A stretch of DNA of 64,000 nucleotides from Paraspadella gotoi (GCA_051294375.1 CM119267.1:3716759-3780758); one strand, 5' to 3'; positions 1 through 11,879 are shown, numbered from the stretch's first letter. The notes: generated from the letters alone by a model not told the origin. Program-made: numbers and translations.

Positions 1-23
1 AAGGGCAACCGATTGTTATAATA

Positions 24-70
24 TATCGTCGTCGTCGGTTGTCTCGTCGTTGTCGTCGTCGTCGTCTTGG
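24..70. repeat. (TCG/GTC)n triplet microsatellite
   Basis: An interrupted run of GTC/TCG triplets opens the window. The same triplet recurs at about ten places here, so it is a genome-wide simple repeat and not evidence of coding. Confidence 0.85.
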
Positions 71-129
71 TCAAATCGTCACGCGAATTTTCGTCATGAG
101 TCAAATGAGTCGCAAACAGACATTCGAAA

Positions 130-395
130 AATTAAAGGAAGAAAGAAAGAGAAAAAAAGGGGGGTGAAAAAAGATGAAGATCGAGGGGACAAAAATGATA
201 AATTATGAGGGGGAGAAAGAGGAGAGGGGAGGAGGAGGAGGGGGAGGAGGAGAGCGGAAGAGGGAGGTAGGGGGAGGAAGAAGAAGAGGGGAGAAGGAGA
301 AGGAAAGGAGGGAGCGGAGTGACGAAGGGGGAGGAACGAGGAAGGGGGAGGGAAGCAGGTCGAGGCGCCGGAGAAGGAGATTGGAAGAGGATAGG
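130..395. repeat. Purine-only GGA/GAA low-complexity tract
   Basis: About 265 bases with almost no pyrimidines on the + strand, built from GGA, GAA and GGGA blocks. Its open frames (Gly/Arg/Glu-rich) follow from composition. From here to 653 I see no gene; 396-653 is ordinary mixed sequence. Confidence 0.8.
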
Positions 396-653
396 TTATA
401 TAAACTTCTGGTTAGAAGAAAACTTTGCCCAGGAAAAACATAAGATACGAAATTTTCTCATTCTTTCAGCGGCTACTGAACCATGGGCTGAGTCAAAACA
501 TATTCTGCCAATAAACGACCACGAGCCCATTTTCCGGAAGAGTTAAAGATTGTCTTTCCGAAAAATACTAAATTTCTCCCGACAATCTGACAACATTGAT
601 TCGCTTCAAAAACTGATGCGGCGGGAAAAAAGAGGGAAAAAGGAATTTGGAAA

Positions 654-980
654 TAAACAAGAACGGTCATTTCAATGTGTTGCGCCACAGTGACTTTATT
701 TTCATGTGTATTTCCCTTTGATCTTATGATATGACATGATATGACATGACTAAAAAACTTTTTTGCCCGTATATTTTTGACATGAACTGCATCAAAATTC
801 TATCTTTTATTCCTTATAGTTTTAGGAATTCCTGAAGGCGGCGCTAGCAGTCAAAGTATATACAATTATTATACATTTTTAACGTAAGTGGGACAGACTG
901 ACGGACAGTCATACGTACGGATCAACAGACAGAACGACCGAAAAGTAACTTATAGAGTTGCTTCGCGAGTACTCGCGCCG
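654..980 (-). repeat. Dispersed repeat R1, copy 1 (short, inverted)
   Basis: Reverse-complement copy of a repeat also present at 27,160-28,080 and 28,905-29,433. Shared landmarks, read on the minus strand, are a start near GCGAGTACTCGCG, then GAGCAACTC-like, AAGTTACTTTTCGGTC, a GTC/TGTCTGTCCG-rich segment, CCCACTTACGTTAAAAAT, and an end with GTGGCGCAACACATTGAAAT followed by GACCGTTCTTGTTT. No ORF. The type of element is unknown; the conserved ends with variable interiors suggest a mobile or formerly mobile element. Confidence 0.7.
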
Positions 981-1289
981 AAACTAAAAAGGAAAGGAGA
1001 GAGAGAAGGGAAGGAAAAGTAGGGATAAGAAGAAGGAAAAAAAAAAAGGAAAATGGAAAAAGAGTTTTAAAGAAAAAAGGTAAACACTGGAAAGTTTAAA
1101 GACGAAAAAAAAGGAACTCGATCTATGCAAGAAAATTTGAAAGTTAAAGACGAGAAAATATTCAAGCGCGAATAAAAAAAAATAACAAAAAAAAAAACAA
1201 TATATAAAAAAAAAAACCTAGAAAAAAATTCTAGTCTGAATAAATTCGTCTTCGAAATTATCTCGTTTCAACGAATCCGCGCCATTTTA
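981..1289. other. A-rich sequence without recognisable gene
   Basis: Poly-A-interrupted, AT-rich DNA with repeated GAAAA and AAAAAA blocks. I see no gene or RNA signature. Confidence 0.6.
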
Positions 1290-1445
1290 AATTAAAAGGT
1301 TGCAGGGTCCTGCTTTGTTATTATCTTGTAAGTGTGATAAAGGCCTTAAACCACCCAAAGGCCACCTAAAGGCCTTAAATCACCCAAAGCCTGTCAAAAG
1401 TCAGGGGCAAGATCGCTTATTTATTAATTGAATGAAAAAATTTTA
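1290..1445 (-). repeat. Dispersed repeat R2, copy a
   Basis: Matches the reverse complement of 24,565-24,680. Shared blocks, read here on +, are TTGCAGGGTCCTGC, TTATTATCTTGTAAGTGTGA, AGGCC, and AAAGCCTGTCAAAAGTCAGG. The AGGCCTTAAACCACCCAA segment is doubled here (1,341-1,391) but single in the 24.6-kb copy. No coding potential seen. Confidence 0.7.
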
Positions 1446-1599
1446 TATCGGTTGTACCAATTTGATATGTTTTTTTTATTTCAGCGTTTATTTTCTGTAC
1501 GTGGTTGTTAAAATTGACAAATCGTTGTTCTTCTTTTTTCGATCTTTGATGACAAATTGAAATTCTAACGAAGCTGCCCTCTTCCCACCCCGATACAAA

Positions 1600-1634
1600 G
1601 ACGACGTCGACGTCGTCGTCGTCGTCGTCGCTCC
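1600..1634. repeat. (GTC)n microsatellite
   Basis: Uninterrupted GTC/GAC triplets flanked by ordinary sequence. 1,446-1,599 and 1,635-2,149 contain nothing I can assign. Confidence 0.85.
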
Positions 1635-2149
1635 GTCCGTGTTCGTCGTCTAGTGGACATTGACTCCGGTCTCTTAGCAACGACGTCAGCATTTTTCGGC
1701 ATTCTCTCCTCTCTCTCTAACAATACATCATAATAACATAATATCAACATAGAGAAGAATCATAGATAGATCAGAAAATAGAGAACCCATCATATAAGCT
1801 ATCAAACAAATAATGACAAGACGTAGACATACACGAGATCAATCAATAATAGGCGAACACATAACATACTCAATACCTCATAGAGAGAAATAGAGAACAA
1901 ATGACCATAGGGAGACCAACAATAATAATGAGCATATAAATATTTGACCTCATTCTCCTCTTCGAGTCAAAGCCTTTTTTGGTCTTTCAACCTCATTTCG
2001 TAAACTGAGATCATTTATTTTTTCGTTTCCAATAGCAACGACCTCTTTCGCCCGTTTTTATGCTTTGAGTTCTACGTTTCGGGAACAATTTAATGAAATT
2101 CGTACGACGAATATAAAAATGATCCATTATTGAGCCAGACTTTGAAAAG

Positions 2150-2290
2150 GATATCCCTCTTTCAAGGGTAATAAGTAATAACACTAGCAGGACCGCTGGA
2201 AGCTTTCGATCAAGACTTCTCATAGTTTATTAACTCCGTGGCTTCCTAACAATGAAGTGGTATAATATTTCAAAGAATGTTTCAGTTTTA
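2150..2290 (+). repeat. Dispersed repeat R2, copy b
   Basis: Aligns with 24,630-24,750 in the same orientation: AGCAGGACC(G)CTGGAAGC, TTTCGATCAAGACTTCTC, GTTTATTAACTCC, GTGGCTTCCTAACAATGAAG, GGTATAATATTTC. Together with copy a (1,290-1,445, opposite strand) it brackets about 0.7 kb, so the pair could be arms of one rearranged element. Confidence 0.65.
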
Positions 2291-2639
2291 TCTAAACGTT
2301 ATAACGACTATAAAAACTGAATGCAAAGTTTCGGATGCACAAGTCCCGGATGTGAAAGCACGGAGGCGAAAACCCGGAATGTACCCGTAAACTCTGAGAA
2401 TGGTTGAGGGTAGGGAAAGGGCGTCTGCTCGTGGGAGATTTCCGAATGGCACAGAACGATAAGCGACCCGAGCATCCAGGATCAGACTGCTGAGGGAGAA
2501 AAAAAAAAAGAGAAAGCAAGTAAAGCGTCTAAACTTATGAACATATATATAGCAAAGTTATAAATAAACCAGTCAAAAATATCTACAAAAACATATTTGC
2601 TGCATTCTTGAAACTAAATCTTTAAACGAATATTAAAGC
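2291..2639. other. Unique sequence, no gene found
   Basis: Mixed-composition DNA with one poly-A run near 2,500. No splice-supported ORF or RNA pattern stands out. Confidence 0.5.
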
Positions 2640-2990
2640 CATTAGCACTGTGGAAATCAGTCATCCGCACCAGAGCACTGTGGGAATAAGTATCCCGGGT
2701 GGATGTTGGTGAGAGAAAGACCTTGAACGGACGAAGGAACCGCAGCCGTCAGCGCGGTGCCCTTCGTCAGGGCGAGGCTGTCAGAGCACCGCAAAACGCC
2801 ATCCCGGCATGGCGTCGCGTGTTTGGACTTCGCGATCGTCAGGGTACTCAGTTGTCAGGGCTCCGCCGGTGTCACGGGTTCGTAACATTGACTGCGGGGC
2901 TGTTATTCGAGCTCCGCAATCGTCAGGGCGCGCCCGGCGCGTTGGGTGTCAGGGCGCCGCTTGAATGACGCCGAGACGCCGTCCCGTCTT
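2640..2990. repeat. GC-rich cluster with recurring GTCAGGGC motif
   Basis: Much more GC-rich than its surroundings. It begins with two diverged 30-bp units (AGCACTGTGGAAATCAGTCA, then AGCACTGTGGGAATAAGT) and continues with at least five spaced GTCAG(G/C)GC-type motifs, often followed by CCGC or CGCC. The open frame through it (89 codons) is Arg/Gly/Leu-rich and unrecognised. It could be a dispersed repeat fragment or the edge of a CpG-rich regulatory region. Confidence 0.5.
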
Positions 2991-2999
2991 CTTTATGAC

Positions 3000-3115
3000 C
3001 TCCGCTTTTGTTGAGGAGGAAAAAGGAAACTAATGGCGAAAGATAAAGAAAAAAGGGGAAAAAAAAAGAGAAAAAAAAAGGAAAGAAGAAAAAAAGAAAG
3101 AAAACTTTGAAAATT
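3000..3115. repeat. A-rich purine tract (GAAA/AAAAG)
   Basis: Low-complexity A/G sequence. Its minus-strand translation is Phe-rich and not a protein. Confidence 0.75.
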
Positions 3116-3221
3116 GTATAATACCAGTTTAAAAGTAAAAGAAAAAATGATACAATATGCAAAATAGAGAAGGTGTATGTATTAATACGTTTAATATCAA
3201 TCGTCGATGTCGTGGTTTTCA

Positions 3222-3227
3222 TTCATT

Positions 3228-3262
<35 letters not shown>

Positions 3263-3325
3263 CATTGCTCTCATTATTTTGTTATCCGGTCCTTATTTTC
3301 TTTTCAGTACGAAGCCATCTTTCAA

Positions 3326-3356
<31 letters not shown>

Positions 3357-3460
3357 TCATCAACTTTATTGACGTGATTATTTTCCTCAAGATTCTCCGT
3401 TGTTATTTTTCTTTCCCCATAGCAATCTTTCAAATCGTCGTCGTCGTCGTCGTCGTCATT
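3222..3460. repeat. Three regularly spaced (GTC)n arrays
   Basis: Pure GTC arrays at about 3,226-3,260, 3,327-3,355 and 3,436-3,459, each preceded by a TTTCA(A)-type sequence and separated by about 100 bp. The spacing suggests a roughly 105-bp unit carrying the triplet run, repeated three times. Confidence 0.7.
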
Positions 3461-4386
3461 ATCTTCTTTACCATCGCCTCTCCGCGGGTTTTTGTCGATG
3501 CTTAGCCTTCTATTATTTATGGCATGAACCTGCCACCATGGGTGCCCGTTGCGCGGTTATGGGTCGGCGATAAAAATCACTGAGAAGGAGAGACCCGTTG
3601 GGGGTCTTGGTACAATAAAATAAAATCGGTTGCTGGTATCAAGTTTCAAATAGTTTCTAAAACTTAAAGATTCCGAGATTTTCAGAGAACATGAAAAGTG
3701 CAAAGAATGACACGATCTATTGTTTCAATATCGCATAAATCGGGTAATTAAAATCTATCGGGAAAATCCCCGATGAACAATTAGAGGATCCGGCCACCGT
3801 GGGAATCTGGTACTCTTAGTAATATATAATATAACCAAAGTCTAAAACCCTAAAAGATGTCTCCTGGGTAATGCTGGGAAGGGCTGGCAATTTCTTCGGG
3901 GTCAGTAAAAAAGAGCAAAAGAGCATCGGGAAAAGGTGGAGGAAGCTGGGATTTCTTCGGTGATAGTAATAGATAGTTATTTCCGTCAAACACCCCGCGC
4001 TATTTGCATGGCCAAAAGGCATTCAAATACCCTGAAGGCAATGGTCTAGGAAATAAATCCTAAAAATATCGCGTCGCAGGGATGGAAAGAAGAGAGGAAA
4101 GAAATTTTAAAATGCTGAATGCAAGAGAAAAATGCGCCCCCAGGGAGAACTTGGGGTTAAGGCCTAAAAACCGGTTGGGCCAAATTCTCTCCAAGCAGAA
4201 AATCATTCTTCTATAAAACGGGTCGAACGGACAGCTGGGCAGCGACGACAGACGACAACCTGACCGGTCGGCTACACCCTCCCTCCACACGCGTTTTAAT
4301 TCAAGGTATTCAATTGGACGACGACACCACTAGTTAGACCGACCGACGGGACGTTTTTTAGCGTCTTTGCTTGTAATGGGGTGTAT
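3461..4386. other. Unique sequence, no gene found
   Basis: About 0.9 kb of mixed sequence. Short frames of 60-76 codons exist on the minus strand but lack recognisable motifs and a codon-like pattern. I see nothing assignable. Confidence 0.5.
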
Positions 4387-4442
4387 GGGGGGGGGAGCCG
4401 GCGGGGGGGGGGGGGGGGGGGGGGGGGGGGAGGGGGGGGGGG
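4387..4442. repeat. Poly-G tract, G-quadruplex-prone
   Basis: About 55 bases that are almost all G on the + strand, interrupted by AGCCGGC and single A residues. The runs are long enough to form intramolecular G-quadruplexes. The length may be unreliable in assembled data. Confidence 0.85.
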
Positions 4443-5394
4443 AAAGGCCGAAGAATCAATTTGTCAGCGTATAAAAAAAACCACCAATACAATATTCTTA
4501 AAAACCTAAAAAAATCGATGAAACCAGAAAAAAAATATTTGTTAAATTCCTCCGATTCATCAACGTTAATTTTTCCGGTTGGAAAAGGAATTAAAATTGT
4601 TTAATATAATTTAGAAATTACAGTTAATTTTTCTAATTTTCCTTATAATTTCCGTTTGTCGTAATTTTTTTTTTTATATATTTTTTTGGCGTGATTTCTC
4701 AATGATATGTGATTTCTCTCCCTATTTNNNNNNNNNNNNNNNNNNNNNNNNNATCATTAAAATAAGAAAAAGGGGAAATTTAACTGGAAGTGGCGATGTT
4801 TCAGAAGAAATGTAGTAATGCTTTTGGTGAAAGTAAACGGATGCAGATGAGGAGAGATGAGAGGAGAGAGTGGAGACGCGAGAGACAAGAGAGAAGGAGA
4901 GAGAGAGGATGAGAGAGAAGAGAGAGATGAGAGAGAGAGAGAGAGGCGATTTTTTTTCCTCCAAAAAATTCACCCTCGTTTTTTCTCTTCGTTCCAGAAA
5001 TTCTCGCTGCTTTAGTTAATTCAAACCTTAAATTGTATATAAATACTTAAGATAAAGTACAACTTGGTTAGAATAGTTAGCACTACTTAACTTCGTAGCG
5101 GGCTTTGCCTTAGGTCGTGACCCGCTACAAATTTCAAATATTATTAACTAATTGATGATAAATTCATTTTTTCGGTATTATATTTAAAAAAATACACTAA
5201 ACTTAATCAAATCCTAACGACGCCACGAAATTCCCCACCTCCTTTACTTTCACGGCCGACGCGAGTCCTGTCTCACTAGTGACGCCGTCTGAGCCGCGCG
5301 GATCACGAGAATCACAAAGATGCCGATATTCACGGACGTGACATCACAAGTTGCGAAAGGGAAGAGGAAAATCCGAGAAAAGATGACGGAGAGA
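4443..5394. other. AT-rich unique sequence with a 25-N gap
   Basis: AT-rich DNA, a gap at 4,728-4,752, a GA tract at about 4,855-4,945, and an 8-bp inverted repeat at 5,095-5,102/5,121-5,128 (GTAGCGGG ... CCCGCTAC). No gene seen. Confidence 0.55.
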
Positions 5395-5850
5395 TAATGA
5401 AAGAAAAATGAAGCGAGATGAGATGGAATGAAAAGAGAGAAGAAAAATGAAGTGAGATGAGATGGAATGAAAAGAGGGAAGAAAATGAAGTGAGATGAGA
5501 TGGAATGAAAAAAGAGAAGAAAAATGAAGTGAAATGAGATGGAATGAAAAGAGAGAAGAAAAATGAAGTGAGATGAGAAGGAATGAAAAGAGAGAAGAAA
5601 ATGAAGTGAGATGAAATGGAATGAAAAGAGAGAAGAAAATGAAGTGAGATGAAATGGAATGAAAAGAGAGAAGAAAATGAAGTGAGATGAAATGGAATGA
5701 AAAGACAGAAGAAAAATGAAGTGAGATGAGATGGAATGAAAAGAAAGAAGAAAAATGAAGTGAGATGAGATGGAATGAAANNNNNNNNNNNNNNNNNNNN
5801 NNNNNTAAAAGAAGAAGAAAATCGAAGTGAGATTAAACAAAATGTGGAGA
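5395..5850. repeat. 38-39-bp purine minisatellite, about 10 copies
   Basis: Tandem units with the pattern GAAGAAAAATGAAGTGAGAT followed by GAGATGGAATGAAAAGAGA, broken by a 25-N gap at 5,781-5,805. Unit length varies between 38 and 39 by loss of one A. The minus strand reads as a 13-residue Phe/Ser/His repeat only because 39 is divisible by 3. Confidence 0.85.
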
Positions 5851-7749
5851 TAAAGCGAGAAGATATTAATAGAGATAAGATGAATTAGAAAAGACAAATA
5901 AGAAATACATAATCTAAAAATTATAAATCAGTGAATTTTATCTTATTAGTGTACGCTGCTCAAAATTAGCAAACAATTTAATAGCATTTCCACAACCAAA
6001 CTTTCATGTTTCAGTCCTAATTAGATTATTATGATTTATCAATTACTGAAAATTTCATGCTAAACAGGAAAATAGATGTGTGTCATCGATTAGAAAAAAA
6101 CTAGGACAATTAGTAAATCTAACAACCTTCAGGTGGTTAGTGTAGATGCTTTTCCCTTTCTATTTCCAATAGTGAAGTAACGACACTGAGAGTGACTTTA
6201 CACCATTCAAACCGAAAAAGATATTAGATAATAAATTGATAAAAGTAAAAATATTTAAGAAGTCAATATATATATAATTTTAATAGAATATGATTATAAA
6301 AGGTAATTCATTTCATAATAAAAATAGTAAAAGATGAAAAAAAAATAAAAAAGATATGGAACACGAGTAATTTGGAATATTTTCATATATTACTCGATAA
6401 TTATATAATAATTATTCTTATATAAGAGCTAAATGAAATAGGTAAAATTGATGGTAGAAAATGAAAACCTGAGACTGAAACAAAGAAGTTGACGAAGGTG
6501 TCCACTAACATTATGTAACTAATATTAGTCACTCAATAATCACAAATAAGAAAAGAGTGATAAAGAAATGACTGAGGAGAATTATATACACTGAAAATAG
6601 GTATTTAGATCACAGAGTAAGATAATATCAGAAGATATATGCCGCTTATAGCATAACACGAGGGTAGGGGCGAGGAGGAGAAGAGAGAAAAAGAAGGAGT
6701 AGAGAGAGGTTCAGGAGAGTGATGAGAGAGAGAGGAAGGAGGGAGAAGAAAAAGAAGACGCGAGTGAGAGAGAGAGCGCGCTGTTAAGAGAGAGACGAGA
6801 TTGAGAAGATGAAAGAATTTATATCATTCAATGTAAAGGATTCGAATAAGAGAGCATTTGAAAATAAACAAATATAGAAAAATTCATACAATATTAAACG
6901 GGGATTAATTTAAGAAAAAAATATTTATTTCTTGAATTAATCGAATCTCGAAAATCGTCTGGTTTTTATCTTCAAACTGAGAAGAAAAACGAAAATAACA
7001 GAAGGAAGAACCAAACGAGGAGCGAACAAGAAACAAGGCGAAATAAACGGGACACAATGAACGAACAGAACGAAGGAACTAATAAAGGACAACATAACTA
7101 AGAAGAAATGACGAAAGGAAGGTATCCGAAGGGAACGAAAGACAGAAGAAACAAAGGAACTGCGTCCGAAACGAAAAGAACGAATGCAAATGAGCAGAAT
7201 GTGATCCTTTATAGGAAAGAGAGAAAGATATAGAAACAGGAAGAGATAGAGAAGGAACGAAGGGATAGAAGATCGAAGGAACGATAGGAACGAAAGATGC
7301 TCTGACTCACGTTTCTCGTTGAGAAGAGAGGAAGGAAACCGTAAAAGGTAAGAAGATGCGTATTTCGAGGAACTTAAAATAAAACCAGTTGGGTTTCGAC
7401 ATTATGTGCAGAGATGGAGCGTATCGGTGACTCTGAAGTGATCCGGCGCAGTGGATTGATGGAAAAGATGTGTAATAAGACAGGACTAGACAGAAGGTGA
7501 GAATAATAAGGTTATTATATAAAAAGGAAGGTTGAAGGAGAGGATGTGAAAATACGAGTAGGGTAAGGGACAAGTGTAGTTTATAGTATTTAATTATGGA
7601 GAACGTTGAAAGGGATATTGAAGAGAATCTTGGAATAAGAGAAGGTACGCTGAGATATTCTTGCATTTTTCTCTTTCGAGAGAGGCGTTAGGCGTTGGCA
7701 TTGGACGGCTCACATATTTCACTGGGGTGGGATTCGGGTTTTAGATGGC

Positions 7750-7978
7750 TCGCAATGGCATCTGCAATAGTCTGCTATGAGCTTCGTGATGAAGCATTGT
7801 TGTAATTGCTAATCTGCAATTGGCATCATGCATAGCTCCATGAATGGCTTCTTGAAATGAGCTTTGTAATTGCCTATGCATGGCAGCTGCATGTGGCATT
7901 TATTCTAATGGGTATCATATACAATGTCATCGTGCAATCAGGCATTTGCATGGAATTTGCATGTCCTCGGGTGTTATT
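7750..7978 (+). repeat. Degenerate 12-bp GGCATCTGCAAT repeat, unit 1 copy
   Basis: Weakly periodic array of GGCATYTGCAAT-like words followed by GTGTTATTGGAACCCGAAGG. It is the decayed counterpart of 15,205-15,375. The open frame through it is short, and the periodicity is a better explanation than coding. Confidence 0.65.
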
Positions 7979-8097
7979 GGAACCCGAAGGAAAGAATGTT
8001 AGTTCACGGTTGAGAAATATATTTTTTTTTAGTCTTCGAAGAAATCGTTTGTTGTGTTTTTAATGATTGGGGCTGGAATGGATATTTTTATTCAACG

Positions 8098-8164
8098 CGT
8101 GAGAGAGAGAGAAAGTGATGGCGAGGAGAGGGAGAGAGAGAGAGAGAGAGGGAGAGAGAGAGAG

Positions 8165-8206
<42 letters not shown>

Positions 8207-8240
8207 AGAGAGAGTGAAGGAGGGAGGGAGAGAGTGAATG
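8098..8240. repeat. (GA)n microsatellite
   Basis: Long GA array preceded by CAACGCGTGAGAGAG. The counterpart is at 15,490-15,600. Confidence 0.9.
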
Positions 8241-8400
8241 AGTGAAGTGTGTTATGAGTAAGTTGAATTGGATTGAGTGTTAGAGAGGAGGAGAGAGATG
8301 AATGAGAGCGAGTGTAGAAGAGTGGTGTGGTCTATGGGAGACCCCGCGAAAGCGTATATCGAGATCCCTGAGGCGTGAGAAGGATTTCTAGGCGAAACAC

Positions 8401-8960
8401 CACGGGAACGAGAGAGAGAGAGATGGAGAGAGTGTGAAGAGAATGAGGAGAGAGAGAGGGAGAGAAGAAAAGAATGAGAGTACCGCACGCGCAGTCAGAC
8501 GCGCGCCCACCGCGCCCAGAGGAGAGAGGAGAGGAGAGGAGAAGAGAGAGATGAATGAGAGAGAGAGAGACGAGGTAGAGAGATTTCCGTGCGCGTCACA
8601 CTAGAGGGGCTTTCTCGGGCGTAGATCAAGCGACTAGCAGAAAGAATGGTGGGACAATAGAGATAATGGCGAGACTAAAAAGGTCGTGAGGACGTGACCC
8701 GTGGGAGGGGAGATAAGAGAGGGAAGAGAGAGAGAGAGCGAGAGGAGAGAGATGAGAGAGAGAAGGAGAGAGAGAAGAGAGGGAAAGAGAATTGATTTGA
8801 TTATAGATATGAGAGTTTAGTAAGATGAAAGATGAGAGAGGGAGAGAAGATTGAAGGACCGAAGAGAGAGATAGAAAGAAGCGATAGAGGATGAGAGCGC
8901 AGAGAGAATGAAAGACTGAAAGAGAGTGAAGTAATAATGTAATAGAGGGTAGAAGAGAGA
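8401..8960. repeat. Interrupted GA-rich DNA
   Basis: GAGAG-rich sequence with short unique islands, one at about 8,580-8,710 shared with 15,995-16,120. Serine/leucine-rich minus-strand frames here are composition artefacts. Confidence 0.7.
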
Positions 8961-9124
8961 ATCGAAAGATATGAAAAGAAGTAGAGAAAGATAGATTAAG
9001 ATAGAACGAAAAGAAAGGAAGGAATAAAGAGGCAAAATTTTTAGGAAAGACAAAAAGAGGGTGACAGGAGAAGTCGCTGTTCTCTTTTTCCGAGAGAATT
9101 TGTGTGCTTGTTTTGTACTTCACT

Positions 9125-9470
9125 TTTAAACTAGAGTAAAATTAACTTAATGCTTAATAAGCTCTGATAATACCTTTCGGACTTCACTTTGTTTTAATTT
9201 GAAATTGCACTCTCAGGTTTGTTTGACTTGCTAAATATATCTAATTAATGCGACATAACTTATCTTCGCGCAAAAATTATCATCTTCATTTTAGTACTAG
9301 CAGAGGAAAGTTTGAACTATTAACTTTTTCCTCGTAAAAAAAAGTCTAACAGGAAATCCAGTGAAATCTACTCGAAAGAGCGCCGAGTTTCCGCGCGGAT
9401 GGTAAGTCTCCGAGAAAACGAGATTTCAAGTGTGCGTTCGAGCGCGGTCGGTCGTAGAGCCGTCTTCGCA
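9125..9470 (+). repeat. Best-conserved non-microsatellite block of A, unit 1
   Basis: AT-rich sequence ending in a GC-rich segment, matched closely at 16,550-16,930. It includes GACTTGCTAAAT, TTTTAGTACTAGCAGAG, CTCGTAAAAAAAAGTCT and GTAAGTCTCCGAG. No ORF. The end contains a splice-donor-like GTAAGT and a T-arm-like stretch; I do not claim either as functional. Confidence 0.65.
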
Positions 9471-11230
9471 GTCACAACACAAGTTAGAATTATATTAAAA
9501 CAAGATCGAAGAGAGGAGAGAGAGTTAAGGTGATTTTAATTTTACATTCGGTAAAGAAATAGAATATTAGAAAAAGGGGAGCGAAGAGAGGAGAAGAAGT
9601 AGAGAAGAGTTTTGATGTAATGAGAGAGGGAAGATAGAGAGGAGGATGTGAAGAAGAGAGAGAGAGTAGAGAGTAGAGAGTAGTAGAGAGTTATTACGAA
9701 GAACATGGGATGCGCAGATTATGGGAAATGGGACTGAGAAAAGAGGCACTAGGGGGGATGTGAAAAGAAGAGGAGGAAATGAGAAGGTAGAGGCGGAGGA
9801 GAGGCAGAGCGGAAGGGGTACCTAAGCAGACAGATTTGATGTACATTTGTTATCGGAAAGAATAAACGAGAAGAATTGTTAATACGAGATAGAGAATAAT
9901 GCGAGAGTATTTATACGAACAGTACAGTTTAGAGTCAGGGGATTAATTGAAATTGGATAATTTCAATATTAGTTGTCATTTGCAAAAGTTGGTTATATTA
10001 TTTACCAAACAGAAAACACTTGATAAATAGAAGTAATAAAAAGGCAATATTTTACACACATTCAAATCGTTCAACGAGGGATGGTTATTTGGCTTTTTCT
10101 TTGTAGTGTCAAAGTGGACATGTTGAATGTTTTGTTTTGGGGTTGATGTATATAACTTATCACTAAAGGATGAAGTTGTTCGAATTCTCTTTAGCCGACG
10201 TCGACGTCTCTAACTCTCAACTTTTGAAAATTGTTGAATAAAAAAACCTTTTTTGGTACAATTTTGTTCTTCAGTTTTTCGTAGAGTGAGAGGGAGGATA
10301 ACAAGGAGTAGGATGAGAGAAGGGAGGAGGAGGTGAGAGGAGAAAAGATTCCAGGAGGATGGAAGGTGGAATATGTCTTAATGAGTCGGGAGTGTTTAAT
10401 GAAATAGTTTTGGGTTAATAAAGATTGAGAGTTCGGTTTCACCTTATATACGATCTAGGTAGAGCCTGGATCTTAGATGTATAAGTTTGACAATCCGTGA
10501 ATTTGTTGGATGTCTTATTATCAGTTAATGTTTTAGCAATGTGTATGGTGCTATTTGAATAAGACATTTTATATATGAAGCGCTTTTTAATTCTGATATT
10601 AGAGAAATTTAACTAATATCGTTAATTTTTTTTTATTTGTTTTCGGTTCGTGCAGTATAGGTCTCTGTCGGTTGTTTAGAATCATTATTATTTCGTTCGT
10701 TTTAGGATATTTAATTATTGAATATTCGTAATCTTGATTGGTAATTCCTGATTGTATGTAGATAATAGAAACCATAATGATTTGTGATATATCCGGGTTA
10801 AGATTATAAGAATGTTATATTAGATGTAAATGTTAATTATGAGTTAGAGTTTTCGTTCATCATGAATGTTAATTGCTGAATAATTTTTATTACATCTCAT
10901 ATGTTAGTTTAGAAAATAGATGACGAGCTCACTAGATCGGACTGCATAGTAAATCTCCATGCATGGTTATATAATATAAAATTTAAAATATAAAAACTTG
11001 ATTTTTAATAAATGAATCGTAAATCCTCATAAGTAAAGCTATTTTGAATCTATTTCGCTCCTTCAGATCGCAGAGATTAATTTTCTTGTCGAAATAGGAG
11101 AATTTTAGAAATATGAGAAAAGATTCGTGACGGAGAGATCGAGTTGAGATGTATATAGAAAAGGAGGAAAACGACGTTTGCAGACGGAGGAAAAGAGGGA
11201 AAGAGAGAGATGAATGATAGTAGGAGATGG
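9471..11230. other. GA-rich then AT-rich sequence, no gene
   Basis: GA-rich segments (9,510-9,690 and 10,285-10,350) followed by AT-rich DNA to 11,100. It is matched in order by 16,930-18,420 of unit 2. Frames on both strands are disrupted between copies by indels, arguing against coding. Confidence 0.6.
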
Positions 11231-11239
11231 ATATGTGAA

Positions 11240-11647
11240 CAAATTGGCGAGAGAGAGAGAAGAGGAGAGAAGAGAAGAGAGAGGAGAGAGAGAGCGAGAG
11301 AGAGAGAGGGAGAGGGGGGAGTGAGAGAGACGGGAATGGGTGGAAGGTGATAGACGAAATAAGGGCCGAAGAAAGTTTGAGAAAGAATCGAGAGATAGAG
11401 AAACAATTGGAAATATAAATGCAGGATTCCACTGCAACATAGAAAGACAACAAAGCGAGAACAGAGAAGCAGAGAAGAGGAGAGAGGTAGAGAGGAGAAG
11501 GAGAGAAGAGAGAGAGAGAGAGAGAAGAGAGAGAGGATGAGATGATGAGTAGAGAGAGACGAGGAGAGAGAAAGTGGCGATAGAGAGAGAGATCAAGAAA
11601 GAGGTTATATTGAGAGAGAGATCAAGAAGAGAGTGTAGGAGAGAGAG

Positions 11648-11682
<35 letters not shown>

Positions 11683-11775
11683 AGGGAGAAGAGAGAGAGA
11701 GAGATAGAGAGAGAGAGAGAAGAGAGAGAGAGAAGAGAGAGAGAGGAGAGAGAGAGAGAAGAGAGAGAGAGTATG
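11240..11775. repeat. GA-dominated tract
   Basis: About 0.5 kb of GA and GAGA-rich sequence with a short non-GA island (11,330-11,470) conserved at 18,540-18,660. The 229-codon minus-strand frame over it is Ser/Leu-rich low complexity. Confidence 0.8.
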
Positions 11776-11879
11776 GAACATGATCGGCCACCATCTGCCA
11801 TCTGTTGAATGCGATTCTTAGTAATTTGGATGTCGAGCTTTTCTCTTATTGAGAGAATTGAAGCTTTCCGCCCGATTCG

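Noticed and set aside
2699-2968. 89-codon GC-rich + frame as a gene
   Set aside because: It is explained by the repeated GTCAGGGC motifs; no known domain and no splice or start context.
3222-3505. Val/Arg/Ser homopolymer ORFs
   Set aside because: All three frames of (GTC)n are open; a triplet-repeat artefact.
11105-11794. 229-codon minus-strand frame
   Set aside because: Translation of GA microsatellites. The equivalent frame is not kept in the duplicate at 18,270-18,836.
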